NCBI RefSeq assembly: GCF_037991315.1
Contig: NZ_CP150300.1
Span: 5,146,001 to 5,210,000 of the forward strand
DNA length: 64,000 bases
Source of the DNA: Paenibacillus sp. FSL H8-0079
GTDB taxonomy: Bacteria > Bacillota > Bacilli > Paenibacillales > Paenibacillaceae
Direction: 5' to 3'
Part shown: positions 32,856 through 41,434 of the stretch, piece by piece
Numbering within the stretch: the first letter of the stretch is position 1
How the letters are laid out: each line of letters begins with the position of its first letter
Translations under genes and position numbers: made by a program
Notes under the pieces: generated by a model
The model's database searches: none
What the model saw: the letters and a program-made list of their open reading frames with translations, nothing else
Told to the model about the DNA's origin: nothing

Positions 32856-34142
32856 TTATCCTTCCACCCGATACACACTCTTAATGCGGCGAATGACGCT
32901 GAGTGATTCAAAATGTTTTAACACTTTATCCATGCTCGCTTTACTTGCATTATGTGTAACGATAATGATCTCGGCATCCGGGTTGTGCTCATTCGGCTGT
33001 TGAACAACCGAGGCCAGACTGACATCATATTCTGCGAAAATTTGTGTGATTTGTGCCAATACTCCGGCTTTGTCGTCTACGTGTAGTAAAATAAAATTTT
33101 TCGACACGATCTGCTCGTCGCTTTGCAGTCGCTTCGTCTTATAAGACACAATCGCTTTTAGACCGTTTACGCCAAGCTTAAGGTTTTTGGTGACCGCCAC
33201 AATATCAGCTACAACAGAAGTCGCCGTTGGGAGTTCTCCCGCACCTGCACCGTAGAACATCGTCTCCCCTACAGCTTCGCCGTGTACATATACTGCGTTG
33301 AATACACCGTTGACTGAAGCAATCGGATGATTCTGTCTAACCATAGTCGGCTGTACGCTAATCGTGATCTCATCGTCAATACGGTCCGCAATACCAAGTA
33401 ATTTCATCTCATACCCGAGTCTTCTGGCATACGTAATGTCTTCACGGGTCACGGAGGATATGCCTTTAACGGTTACATCCTTCAACTCCACATTGGTACG
33501 GAAACCGAGCGTACTCAAGATCGCCATTTTGCGAGCTGCGTCAAGTCCTTCCACATCGGAGGTTGGATCGGATTCGGCGTATCCCAAAGCCTGTGCTTCA
33601 GCCAGCACTTCTTCATAGGATGCACCTTCCTGACTCATTTTGGTCAAAATAAAGTTCGTTGTTCCGTTCACAATCCCCATAATGCGGGTAATCCGGTCGG
33701 AAGAGAAACCTTCAATCAGTGTACGAATGATCGGAATACCTCCCGCAACACTCGCCTCATAGAACACGTCACATTGTTTTTCCTGTGCCTTCGCCAAAAT
33801 CTCCGAACCATGCAGGGCCATGAGATCCTTGTTCGCTGTTACGATGTGTTTCCCACGTTCCAACGCTTCAAGAATATACTCCTTCGTCTGATCAATGCCG
33901 CCCATGACTTCAACGATGACATCAATATCCGGATGACGAATGACTTCCCAAGGATCTTCCGTAAGCTTGGCACGGTCTACAGCAATAACACGTTCTTTCT
34001 CTGTATTTTTCACTGCGATCTTCTCGATGACAATCGGCGATCCAACCTGACTGCTCAGATCCTCCTGATTCCCTTCCACAATGCGAACGACTCCCGTTCC
34101 GACAGTTCCCAGACCCAACAATCCGACTTTTACCGGTTTCAC
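32856..34142 (-). CDS. hom: Homoserine dehydrogenase with ACT domain
   Basis: NAD(P)-dependent enzyme that reduces aspartate semialdehyde to homoserine. The 428-aa product has the Rossmann motif GLLGLGTVGTGVVRI (residues 7-21), the active-site segment ANKDLMALHG with the catalytic Lys near 105, GIVNGTTNFIL, and a C-terminal ACT domain (~350-425) that usually binds threonine. Start GTG 34140-34142 follows AGGGGG by 10 nt. It lies 58 nt downstream of pheB. Confidence 0.96.
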   Translation of the reverse strand: MKPVKVGLLGLGTVGTGVVRIVEGNQEDLSSQVGSPIVIEKIAVKNTEKERVIAVDRAKLTEDPWEVIRHPDIDVIVEVMGGIDQTKEYILEALERGKHIVTANKDLMALHGSEILAKAQEKQCDVFYEASVAGGIPIIRTLIEGFSSDRITRIMGIVNGTTNFILTKMSQEGASYEEVLAEAQALGYAESDPTSDVEGLDAARKMAILSTLGFRTNVELKDVTVKGISSVTREDITYARRLGYEMKLLGIADRIDDEITISVQPTMVRQNHPIASVNGVFNAVYVHGEAVGETMFYGAGAGELPTATSVVADIVAVTKNLKLGVNGLKAIVSYKTKRLQSDEQIVSKNFILLHVDDKAGVLAQITQIFAEYDVSLASVVQQPNEHNPDAEIIIVTHNASKASMDKVLKHFESLSVIRRIKSVYRVEG

Positions 34143-34200
34143 TAACGATCTACCCCCTAATGTCTATTCTTGTCCGTCAGTCCTGTATGATAAAGCCTAA

Positions 34201-34638
34201 TTAACCTTGGCCTACAATACGTGTGCGTCTCACTCCAGGCATATCTTGCATCCGATCCAGCATTTCTCCAATTTCTCCGTGAAGATGTGTCGTCTCCACT
34301 GAAATGACGACATTGGCTCTTCCCTGAAGCGGGATACTCTGATTAATTGTAAGTACATTGGCCCCATAACCAGCTACATGTCCAAGCACACGAGACAAGA
34401 TACCCGACTGATGCTCCAGATCAATGGAGATGGTTACAATTCTCTCCCGCTCAAGCTGGTTAATCAGATGAATTCCATCTTTGTACTTGTAAAAGGCACT
34501 CCGGCTTAATCCGACCTGCTCAACCGCCTCATGCACTGTTTTAACATCACCGGAAGCCAGTAGCTCTTTTACCTGCATGGTCTTCACCACAGCCTCTGGT
34601 AAAATATCTTCCCGTACTAAGTAATAGCGTTCGTTCAC
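34201..34638 (-). CDS. pheB: ACT domain protein PheB
   Basis: A 145-aa protein with an N-terminal helical region (NERYYLVREDILPEAVVKT, LSRSAFYKYKDGIHLI) and a C-terminal ACT domain. It matches the family annotated as chorismate mutase-like or regulatory PheB; the catalytic activity is unproven. Start GTG 34636-34638 is 8 nt from GAGGAGAGG, giving an N-terminus like B. subtilis PheB; TTG at 34656 overlaps the ribosome-binding site itself. First gene of pheB-hom-thrC-thrB-pheA-ilvE. Confidence 0.9.
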   Translation of the reverse strand: MNERYYLVREDILPEAVVKTMQVKELLASGDVKTVHEAVEQVGLSRSAFYKYKDGIHLINQLERERIVTISIDLEHQSGILSRVLGHVAGYGANVLTINQSIPLQGRANVVISVETTHLHGEIGEMLDRMQDMPGVRRTRIVGQG

Positions 34639-34681
34639 AGAACGTCCTCTCCTCAAAGACTCATGTATTCATATAGTGGAC

Positions 34682-34710
34682 ATTATATAGGATCTACGCC
34701 AAAAGGGCAA
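34682..34710 (-). promoter_or_regulatory. Sigma-A promoter of the pheB operon
   Basis: TTGCCC (34705-34710) and a perfect TATAAT (34682-34687) are 17 nt apart, about 45 nt upstream of the pheB start. Confidence 0.75.
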
Positions 34711-34783
34711 TACATGACACGCCTATTTTTTGAAATACGTTCCTCACAGTATACAAGCTTATCCCTCTCCCATGTCAGGAAAA

Positions 34784-34829
34784 ACAAAAAAACGCAGAGT
34801 TGTGGGTCAACTTCCCACTTCTCTGCGTT
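34784..34829 (-). terminator. Terminator downstream of obg
   Basis: A 9-bp outer stem (34791-34799 with 34821-34829) plus a 5-bp inner GTGGG/CCCAC stem is followed by seven T residues on the minus strand. Confidence 0.9.
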
Positions 34830-34865
34830 CATATATCTATTGGTCTCTCCACGGAAGACGGCTAC

Positions 34866-36176
34866 TTAGTAGTAACTGCTACCTTCCACGAATTCGAATT
34901 CAAAGTCTCCGATGCGCACGATGGTGCCTTCTACAGCTCCGCGCTTACGCAACTCAGCATCTACACCCATATAACGCAGTGTACGTGCGAGTTTCAGTAT
35001 AGCCTCGTGCGAGTTCAGTTGCATCCGTTTCATCATGCGGTCAATCTTGGCACTTTCGACAACGAACATTTCATTCTCACGCACAATTTTGAAACCATCG
35101 TCTTCTTTTTTGTCCAGACTATATACTTTACGTTCAGATACATCTGCTACCTCTTCAACCACTCGCTCGTCTGGAGCCTGATCTAGCAGATCAGCTGCAC
35201 GATACAGAAGTTCTTGAATCCCTTTACGAGTCAAGGATGAAATTGGCATCACTTCAATATCAGGTTGAACTTCACGAACTTGCTGTAAAAATTGCTCCAG
35301 GTTCGCTTCAGAGTCTGGCATATCCATCTTGTTAGCTGCTACAACTTGCGTTCTCTCGGCGAGAAGCGGATTGTACAACTTCAATTCGTCATTGATTTTC
35401 TGCCAGTCTTCAAAAGGATCGCGTCCTTCCGAACCCGACATATCTACGACATGAACAATAATACGAGTGCGCTCGACATGACGCAGGAACTCATGTCCCA
35501 GTCCGATCCCTTCATGAGCACCTTCAATCAGTCCAGGCAAATCGGCCATCACGAAGCTTCGGCCTTCTCCTACACCGACTACACCCAGATTCGGTGTAAT
35601 GGTTGTGAAATGGTAAGCACCGATCTTTGGCTTGGCTGACGAAACGACAGAAAGCAATGTGGATTTCCCGACACTCGGGAAACCAACAAGACCAACATCT
35701 GCCATAACTTTTAGCTCTAATACGATGTAACGCTCTTGGCCTTCTTCACCATTCTCGGCAAGTTCAGGTGCAGGGTTGTTCGGTGTGGCAAATCGGATGT
35801 TACCCCGTCCGCCCCGACCACCACGAGCAATAACAACCTGCTGACCATGACGTGTCATGTCCGCCAGTACTTCTCCACTGTCTTCATCCAAAATGATAGT
35901 TCCTGGTGGAATGCGCACAATCATGTTCTCAGCGTTTGCACCGTGCTGACTCTTATTACGTCCCTTCTCACCACGTGGGGCCTTGAAGTGACGCTGGTAA
36001 CGGAAATCCATCAACGTCCGCAAACCTTCATCCACGCGGAAAATGATGTCAGCTCCTCTGCCTCCATCGCCCCCGGCAGGTCCGCCGTTTGGTACATACT
36101 TCTCACGACGGAACGAAATAATTCCGTCCCCTCCGTCTCCGGCTTTCACATAAATCTTCGCTTTATCTACAAACAT
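34866..36176 (-). CDS. obg: Essential GTPase Obg
   Basis: Ribosome-associated GTPase needed for 50S assembly and linked to the general stress and sporulation responses. The 436-aa product has the glycine-rich Obg domain (residues 1-158, [27 protein letters not shown]), the G domain with [12 protein letters not shown] (G1, near 165), [12 protein letters not shown] (G3) and NKMD (G4), and a C-terminal OCT domain. Adjacent to spo0B with a 17-nt gap, as in B. subtilis. Confidence 0.97.
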   Translation of the reverse strand: MFVDKAKIYVKAGDGGDGIISFRREKYVPNGGPAGGDGGRGADIIFRVDEGLRTLMDFRYQRHFKAPRGEKGRNKSQHGANAENMIVRIPPGTIILDEDSGEVLADMTRHGQQVVIARGGRGGRGNIRFATPNNPAPELAENGEEGQERYIVLELKVMADVGLVGFPSVGKSTLLSVVSSAKPKIGAYHFTTITPNLGVVGVGEGRSFVMADLPGLIEGAHEGIGLGHEFLRHVERTRIIVHVVDMSGSEGRDPFEDWQKINDELKLYNPLLAERTQVVAANKMDMPDSEANLEQFLQQVREVQPDIEVMPISSLTRKGIQELLYRAADLLDQAPDERVVEEVADVSERKVYSLDKKEDDGFKIVRENEMFVVESAKIDRMMKRMQLNSHEAILKLARTLRYMGVDAELRKRGAVEGTIVRIGDFEFEFVEGSSYY

Positions 36177-36193
36177 TGGTTAACCCCTTCTTC

Positions 36194-36931
36194 CTATATT
36201 CCACACGGCATTCTGAATTGTATAAACGTATCCTCAGACGGAAGCTGCTCCGTTCTGACTTTTTTCCCTTTGAGTACGGCACTAAGCTGCCGTAGTGTTT
36301 CCGGATCGGGTGTTTGATCCCCATCCAGTCGGACAACCACATCTCCATGATCCTGTCCGAAATTTAAGGTCAGTTTGCGAACCTCTCCCCAAGAAGACCG
36401 GCCGCCGCCATATTGATAGGCCCTGATTGCATCCGCAATCGCCCCGGTAAGTGACTCGCCATCCTCGGGAGAGACCAGAGCACTAAGCTGCAACTCATCT
36501 TCTATTTCCACATGCAATTCCAGCGCAATTCCACTGGCGCGAAAAGACTGAAGATAAAATACGAGGGAAGGAATACCTAATCTGGAGATTCGGCTTTCTT
36601 CTGTAACCCGCTCTTTTATTCTTTCCACACATTGCAAGGATTTATCAAGTTTGCCCAGCCGAAGATATCCATATAACACCTGAAGGTCGTTCATCCAGTC
36701 GTGTCGATGATGATTTAATGAAGCAATTGCTGTCTTTTCCATGGATTGTATGATGGCTCTGCGTTCCGCCTCCGCCTGTTTCTTCATCGCATTCACAGAA
36801 ATGAGCAATACTGCGACGGACCACAATGCGCACAAGACGCTTGAGATCATCGCCGGATACAACATAACGAAAACCAAAGGAATCAGAAGTGAACATGCCG
36901 CAATCCACGGCACTCTTTTCCAAGATTTCAT
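36194..36931 (-). CDS. spo0B: Sporulation phosphotransferase Spo0B, membrane-anchored form
   Basis: Phosphorelay protein passing phosphate from Spo0F to Spo0A. The 245-aa product has the four-helix-bundle motif LNHHRHDWMNDLQVLYGYL near residue 72, whose His in RHDWMN aligns with the phosphorylated His30 of B. subtilis. A degenerate histidine-kinase-like C-terminal domain follows. Unlike the ~190-aa soluble B. subtilis protein, it carries two N-terminal TM helices (about residues 7-28 and 30-48). Start ATG 36929-36931 follows GGGGAG. Upstream of obg. Confidence 0.85.
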   Translation of the reverse strand: MKSWKRVPWIAACSLLIPLVFVMLYPAMISSVLCALWSVAVLLISVNAMKKQAEAERRAIIQSMEKTAIASLNHHRHDWMNDLQVLYGYLRLGKLDKSLQCVERIKERVTEESRISRLGIPSLVFYLQSFRASGIALELHVEIEDELQLSALVSPEDGESLTGAIADAIRAYQYGGGRSSWGEVRKLTLNFGQDHGDVVVRLDGDQTPDPETLRQLSAVLKGKKVRTEQLPSEDTFIQFRMPCGI

Positions 36932-37031
36932 GGCTTCTCCCCGTTCTACAAAACTCGGTTGGTCTACACCCACCGTAACCAAGTATAACATGTCTTTTCT
37001 GCCAGTTCATTATCGAATAACCGTTGAATAC

Positions 37032-37059
37032 AAAAAACCTCCGGCAAAAATGCCGAAGG
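37032..37059 (-). terminator. Terminator of the rplU-prp-rpmA operon
   Basis: A 9-bp stem with one G-U pair (37038-37046 with 37051-37059) is followed by six T residues on the minus strand. Confidence 0.88.
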
Positions 37060-37081
37060 CTCCTTAGGCGGAATGCCGATA

Positions 37082-37393
37082 TTACGCTTCTACTGCAGCT
37101 GCTACAGGAGCAACGTTAACAGGATAGATGCTTACTTTTTTACGATCGCGTCCCCAACGTTCGAATTTTACAACGCCGTCGATTTTCGCGAACAAAGTGT
37201 CATCTTTACCGATACCAACGTTAGTTCCTGGGTGAATTTTCGTTCCGCGTTGGCGAACGAGAATGCTACCACCAGTTACAGTTTGACCATCAGCACGTTT
37301 AACACCCAGACGTTGAGCATTACTGTCACGTCCGTTCTTCGTGGAACCTACACCTTTTTTCGATGCGAATAACTGAAGATTTAATTTCAACAT
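37082..37393 (-). CDS. rpmA: 50S ribosomal protein L27 with cleavable N-terminal extension
   Basis: Ribosomal protein near the peptidyl-transferase centre. The 103-aa precursor starts [14 protein letters not shown]; the first nine residues (to Phe) form the extension that Firmicutes remove with Prp before L27 can work, leaving the functional ASKKG N-terminus. [16 protein letters not shown] and [11 protein letters not shown] are conserved. Start ATG follows AAGGAGG. The C-terminal tail is extended with an Ala/Val-rich stretch. Confidence 0.97.
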   Translation of the reverse strand: MLKLNLQLFASKKGVGSTKNGRDSNAQRLGVKRADGQTVTGGSILVRQRGTKIHPGTNVGIGKDDTLFAKIDGVVKFERWGRDRKKVSIYPVNVAPVAAAVEA

Positions 37394-37416
37394 GATTGGT
37401 TGTCCTCCTTCTTTGC

Positions 37417-37746
37417 TTATTTGAATTGCTGTATTTTAATATACTTCCCGTATGACTCTGCAATATTAGAGAGCATAACCACCATGGATTCGAGTAACAA
37501 TTGTACCTGGGACCAGGTTTCCCCTCTCTCTAACAAAGGTAAAGAACCGCTTAAAAAGCCATTCTTCATCTTGGCATCCATTTCGACACCGGTCAATGTT
37601 TCAATCGAGTTCACCGTACCCACTGTAACAGCGGATACCCCGGCACATACGATGTCTTCTCCACGCTTGGCAAAATTAGCATGCCCTTCGATGGAAAAGC
37701 GTTCGATGTTCCCGTCCTCATCACGAAAGATTTGAACGATAATCAC
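37417..37746 (-). CDS. prp: Ribosomal-processing cysteine protease Prp
   Basis: Cleaves the N-terminal extension of L27 encoded by the next gene. The 109-aa protein has the catalytic His in [16 protein letters not shown] (residue ~22) and the catalytic Cys in the same motif (~34). Start GTG 37744-37746. It lies between rplU and rpmA, the standard operon, with 14-nt and 23-nt gaps. Confidence 0.95.
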   Translation of the reverse strand: MIIVQIFRDEDGNIERFSIEGHANFAKRGEDIVCAGVSAVTVGTVNSIETLTGVEMDAKMKNGFLSGSLPLLERGETWSQVQLLLESMVVMLSNIAESYGKYIKIQQFK

Positions 37747-37760
37747 TTATCGCACCTTCT

Positions 37761-38072
37761 TTACGCTTTGATTGTTTCGATAGTTACTTTAGTGTACGGT
37801 TGACGGTGACCTTGCTTCACATGGTAGTTCTTTTTAGGTTTGTATTTGTATACGATAACCTTTTGTCCTTTGCCATGTTTCTCCACTTTAGCCGTTACAG
37901 TAGCTCCGGAAATCAATGGTGTACCTGCTGTCAAACCTTGATCGTTAGATACAGCCAGGACACGGTCGAACGTTACGCTTTCGCCATCGTTCGCAGTCAA
38001 TTTCTCGATGAACAGAACATCGCCCTCTTGGACTTTGTACTGTTTGCCGCCTGTTTCAATAATTGCGTACAT
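37761..38072 (-). CDS. rplU: 50S ribosomal protein L21
   Basis: Primary rRNA-binding protein of the large subunit, 103 aa, with [18 protein letters not shown] at the N-terminus and [19 protein letters not shown] at the C-terminus. Start ATG follows GAGGAGG. First gene of the L21-Prp-L27 operon, preceded by an L21 leader. Confidence 0.97.
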   Translation of the reverse strand: MYAIIETGGKQYKVQEGDVLFIEKLTANDGESVTFDRVLAVSNDQGLTAGTPLISGATVTAKVEKHGKGQKVIVYKYKPKKNYHVKQGHRQPYTKVTIETIKA

Positions 38073-38197
38073 TTGCCTTGCACCTCCTCATGTCTCAGAC
38101 TCGCCCGTTCTCAGGTGACAGTGTCCTTGCGGAACTGTTCTTATACCCGGCCAGTGCGGTTACAGCATGTGCAAGACCATTAGGCTAAACACATACT
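38073..38197 (-). promoter_or_regulatory. L21 ribosomal-protein leader RNA
   Basis: The 125-nt untranslated leader between the promoter and rplU has the position and the sequence features (CGCACTGGCC, CGGGTATAAGAACAG, CTTGCACATGCTG) of the Firmicutes L21 leader, a structured RNA thought to let L21 control its own operon. Identification is from position and resemblance, not from a covariance search. Confidence 0.7.
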
Positions 38198-38202
38198 TGA
38201 AG

Positions 38203-38231
38203 ATTATATCACGCAACATTTCAAAAATCAA
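38203..38231 (-). promoter_or_regulatory. Sigma-A promoter of the rplU operon
   Basis: TTGATT (38226-38231) and TATAAT (38203-38208, with extended TG) are 17 nt apart. The -35 box overlaps the stop codon of the RNase gene. Confidence 0.85.
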
Positions 38232-39478
38232 TGCAAAGGTGAAATATATCTTTTTCCCGTACCATGACAGGAAGAACACGGCTCCACATAGGGTAACGTA
38301 CTCTCTTCCCGCACTTTTTTGCGTGTCAGTTCAAGCAAGCCCAGCTTGGTCCAGCCCATCACGAACGCTTTGGTCCGATCCTTTTTAAGCTCGCCCTCCA
38401 AGGTTGCCGCCACTTCATGCCGATTCGAAGCTTCCTCCATATCAATGAAGTCGACAATAATCATGCCACCAATATCCCGCAGGCGCATCAGACGGGCAAT
38501 CTCCACTGCTGCCTGCATGTTGGTCTCCGTCACGGTCTCTTCCAGACTGTCACCGCCAGCTCCCGTATATTTGCCTGTGTTCACATCCACTACAGTCAGA
38601 GCTTCGGTATGATCAATAACGATATATCCGCCTCCAGGCAGCCATACTTTCCGAGCAAAATCCTTGTTCAACTGCTCCTGCACACCATAAGCAGCAAAGA
38701 TGGACTCTGTTCCCCGATACACCTGTACTTTGGGTTGATGACCGGGACTCATCTCTTCCAGCAATGCTTTTACCTCGCGAGCTTGTCCTTCACTATCGGT
38801 GATGACCTCATCACTGCCTGGCGTATACACATCTCTGATAATTCGCTGTACCATGCTATGATCCCGATGCAATAGGCTCGGGGAAGGCAAACTATCCGCT
38901 TTTTCACGAATCAGGTACCACTGCGCACGTAATGTTTCCAAGTCTGCTTGAATGGCTTCGTGCTGTTCTTCTGCAGATACGGTTCGGATAATAAGCCCTT
39001 CTTCATCCCGTCTCAGTTGTTCTCCAAGTGCCTTGAGGCGGGAACGATCTCCCTCACGGGCAATTTTCTTGGATACCGCCACATAGTCGGCAATAGGCAT
39101 GTAGACAAGCCAGCGGCCCGGGAGTGAATAATGAGTCGTCACCCGGGCTCCCTTGCCTCCTACCGGTTCCTTCAGAACCTGAACAATGACTTCCTGACCC
39201 GGACGAAGCAACTCCGAGATGGAAGGCTTCACCTTGGCCTGCTTCTCCAGATGGGGATGCAACACATCGTCCACATATAGAAACGCATTCTTTTTCTGAC
39301 CAATATCCACAAAAGCAGCCTGCATACCCGGTAACACATTCACGACCCGTCCCTTGAAAAAGGACCCCAGCAGTCCACGCTCGCGTGTACGTTCTGCCGT
39401 GAATTCCACAGCTTTGCCTTCTTCCAGAAGCGCCATTTGCATGAGGTTATGTTCATTATGTACAATCATTTGTTTCAT
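38228..39478 (-). CDS. rng: Ribonuclease E/G family endoribonuclease
   Basis: Single-strand-specific endoribonuclease of mRNA decay and rRNA processing. The 416-aa product shows an S1-like domain (~33-110, GSFFKGRVVNVLPGMQAAFVDIG), catalytic acidic residues in VVDVNTGKYTG and IIVDFIDME (near 290 and 335), and the zinc-link cysteines in CSSCHGTG near the end. It is short, RNase G-like, without a degradosome scaffold. Start ATG 39476-39478 follows AGAGGTGA. B. subtilis has no RNase E/G, so this is a real difference in RNA metabolism. It precedes rplU without a terminator. Confidence 0.92.
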   Translation of the reverse strand: MKQMIVHNEHNLMQMALLEEGKAVEFTAERTRERGLLGSFFKGRVVNVLPGMQAAFVDIGQKKNAFLYVDDVLHPHLEKQAKVKPSISELLRPGQEVIVQVLKEPVGGKGARVTTHYSLPGRWLVYMPIADYVAVSKKIAREGDRSRLKALGEQLRRDEEGLIIRTVSAEEQHEAIQADLETLRAQWYLIREKADSLPSPSLLHRDHSMVQRIIRDVYTPGSDEVITDSEGQAREVKALLEEMSPGHQPKVQVYRGTESIFAAYGVQEQLNKDFARKVWLPGGGYIVIDHTEALTVVDVNTGKYTGAGGDSLEETVTETNMQAAVEIARLMRLRDIGGMIIVDFIDMEEASNRHEVAATLEGELKKDRTKAFVMGWTKLGLLELTRKKVREESTLPYVEPCSSCHGTGKRYISPLH

Positions 39479-39584
39479 GGCTTCACCTCTAGAAGACAAT
39501 TCAATTCATCCACATCCATTTCAGTATCTTTACATTTCTCATCGTACATGTATTAACCCATTTCAGAACAGGTCCACCAGAACA

Positions 39585-40451
39585 CTACAATTTATCGGCA
39601 TTTTGTTGAAAATAGGAACCGATAATGCGTTGTTCAGGCAATACTGCCATAATTCGTCCCTGTCTGTTCATCACGTATACCATATGGTATCTTTCTCTCT
39701 TTAATAGACGCAAAATAGTGTCCAAAGGTTTCGCTGGAAATGAGATTATTGGCTGCGCCAAACTGCCAGTAGCCGCATGCCGAGCGAAAGCACCCTCCCG
39801 ATTCATGAGAAAACGGATAAAGCGATAGGGCACATTTCGGTAATCCGTCAGGTTGGAATAGAACAAAAAAAGACCGATTAACAGAATGTTGAGTGGTAGA
39901 CCGTAGTCTCCGGTAAGCCACCGGCTGATAGCATATAGAATAACCCCTGCGCTGCACAGGATGCTAATTCTGTAAGTCCACATTAATGTTGTATAGTAGG
40001 GTGCCCACAGACTGACAAGCGCTTGAACAATTTTACCTCCGTCCAGGGGCAGTACGGGTAGCAGGTTAAAGAGGGCAATGAGCAGATTCCCCTGAATGAT
40101 GTAGTTCAGAAAAACCGGATCGCCCAGATTGCCATACTGCAGCAGCCAAACCATGCCAACCATCAGCATGTTTTGCAATGGACCTGCCAGAGCGATCATG
40201 ATTTCTCTGAAGGCCGTGATGTTGCCTCCATCTTCAATTACCGCTACTCCTCCAAAAGGAAGCATCTGGATCGACAAGACACGATAGCCAAGAAGGGCAG
40301 CAGCCGCAGCATGTCCACATTCATGAATGAATACGATGGCAAACAACGTAATGAGTTCAATAAAATGTCCTGTCAGAAGAGACGCCATCATGATAATCAC
40401 AAAAAACGGATGAAACGTAATACGTACTCCCCACACCCTAATCAAGGGCAA
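39585..40451 (-). CDS. spoIVFB: Intramembrane metalloprotease SpoIVFB
   Basis: Site-2-type protease that cleaves pro-sigma-K in the outer forespore membrane. The 288-aa protein has several TM helices, the zinc motif FIHECGHAA (near residue 42) and the third ligand Asp in LLPVLPLDGGK (near 133), followed by a CBS-like C-terminal domain (~235-285). The start is tentatively TTG 40449-40451, overlapping the spoIVFA end by 14 nt; the ribosome-binding site is weak. Activity is held in check by SpoIVFA and BofA and released by SpoIVB; BofC, its indirect regulator, is also encoded here. Confidence 0.92.
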   Translation of the reverse strand: MPLIRVWGVRITFHPFFVIIMMASLLTGHFIELITLFAIVFIHECGHAAAAALLGYRVLSIQMLPFGGVAVIEDGGNITAFREIMIALAGPLQNMLMVGMVWLLQYGNLGDPVFLNYIIQGNLLIALFNLLPVLPLDGGKIVQALVSLWAPYYTTLMWTYRISILCSAGVILYAISRWLTGDYGLPLNILLIGLFLFYSNLTDYRNVPYRFIRFLMNREGAFARHAATGSLAQPIISFPAKPLDTILRLLKRERYHMVYVMNRQGRIMAVLPEQRIIGSYFQQNADKL

Positions 40452-41286
40452 CGACTTCCGCTGGGTCTACGTAATCCTCACCCTCTTTGACCGCAAAATA
40501 GAGCGTGGCCGGTTGTTCACCACCAGTAGTCTTGAGACTCCCAACCGCATTCCCCGCTTCAACCCAATCGTTCACGATTACTTCACTCTCGTTCAATCGA
40601 CCATATATTGCCGTGACATTGCCTGTATGCCGGATGACAACCGTGAACCCACTTGCTGCATCGCCAATAACCTCCATGACACGCCCTGCATCAGAACTTG
40701 CGACCTGTATACGTTCTGCACCTGCGGCATCAGGAACGATCTCAATTCCCTTCATACTCAGCGCAAATGGCTGAACTACTGTGCCCGAGATGGGTTTGCC
40801 CAGTAACTGCCGAATGCCGGAACCATTAACAGCATCTGTCGTATGTCCGAGAACCGGAAGAAACGAAGGTGTTCCTCCAAAGTGCCGTTCATACCAGGCT
40901 GCAGCAGAGGCAAAATCCATATCTCGATGGAGTGCATCGGCTATTACTGTTTTGGGTGATGTCGTCCACGATGTATCCAACTGAAACAGACCCCATACTC
41001 CGCCAAATATCAAAGCGCTAATGACCGTCCGCCTTAGAAGTGACTTAAACAGGTTGAATCTTGAATGCCCCCCTGGAACGAAATGACCATTCTCTTTTTT
41101 CCACAGCCATTCCGGATCTCTTTCCTGTGTCCCCTCACCAGTTGTAAACGGCTTCCGTTGTATAATCTCATTCTTGTCCAATAGCGAACCTACTTTTTGC
41201 TCCTGTAAAACTTCAACAGTCGCACCGTCCATCAGTCGCCGAATGCGTTCTTCTCTTCTCTGCTTGATTCTGAGTTTCGTGTTCAT
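40438..41286 (-). CDS. spoIVFA: Stage IV sporulation protein FA (M23-type domain)
   Basis: Membrane protein that holds SpoIVFB and BofA in a complex. The 282-aa product has a basic cytoplasmic N-terminus, one TM helix (~100-118, VISALIFGGVWGLFQ), and a C-terminal LytM-like beta domain (GKPISGTVVQPFA, GFTVVIRHTGNVTAIYGRL). The catalytic metal ligands of active M23 peptidases are not evident, as in SpoIVFA. Start ATG 41284-41286 follows GGGAGG; a longer frame to 41370 runs through the promoter and is rejected. Preceded by a sigma-E-type promoter. Confidence 0.9.
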   Translation of the reverse strand: MNTKLRIKQRREERIRRLMDGATVEVLQEQKVGSLLDKNEIIQRKPFTTGEGTQERDPEWLWKKENGHFVPGGHSRFNLFKSLLRRTVISALIFGGVWGLFQLDTSWTTSPKTVIADALHRDMDFASAAAWYERHFGGTPSFLPVLGHTTDAVNGSGIRQLLGKPISGTVVQPFALSMKGIEIVPDAAGAERIQVASSDAGRVMEVIGDAASGFTVVIRHTGNVTAIYGRLNESEVIVNDWVEAGNAVGSLKTTGGEQPATLYFAVKEGEDYVDPAEVVALD

Positions 41287-41318
41287 GGAATGTCCTCCCG
41301 CCGAGGCTTGTTTACTAC

Positions 41319-41347
41319 ATCCTATGAAGAGGCGGTTGATAATATGA
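41319..41347 (-). promoter_or_regulatory. Sigma-E promoter of spoIVFAB
   Basis: TCATATT (41341-41347), a good sigma-E -35, is 14 nt from CATAGGAT (41319-41326). Position between the minD terminator and spoIVFA and the known mother-cell expression of the operon agree. Confidence 0.75.
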
Positions 41348-41368
41348 ACAAGCCTGCCCTCAGGTAAC

Positions 41369-41396
41369 AAAAAAAGCCGGGCTATAAGCCACGGCT
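41369..41396 (-). terminator. Terminator of the minCD group
   Basis: An 8-bp stem with one bulge (41375-41382 with 41388-41396) is followed by seven T residues on the minus strand. It separates vegetative minCD from sporulation spoIVFAB. Confidence 0.85.
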
Positions 41397-41434
41397 GTCA
41401 TGTAGTCAGTTGATGAATAATTTCGTTTAACGAA

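Noticed and set aside
41286..41370. Upstream extension of spoIVFA to 41370
   Set aside because: The extra codons run across the sigma-E promoter and have no ribosome-binding site; the downstream ATG has GGGAGG at good spacing.
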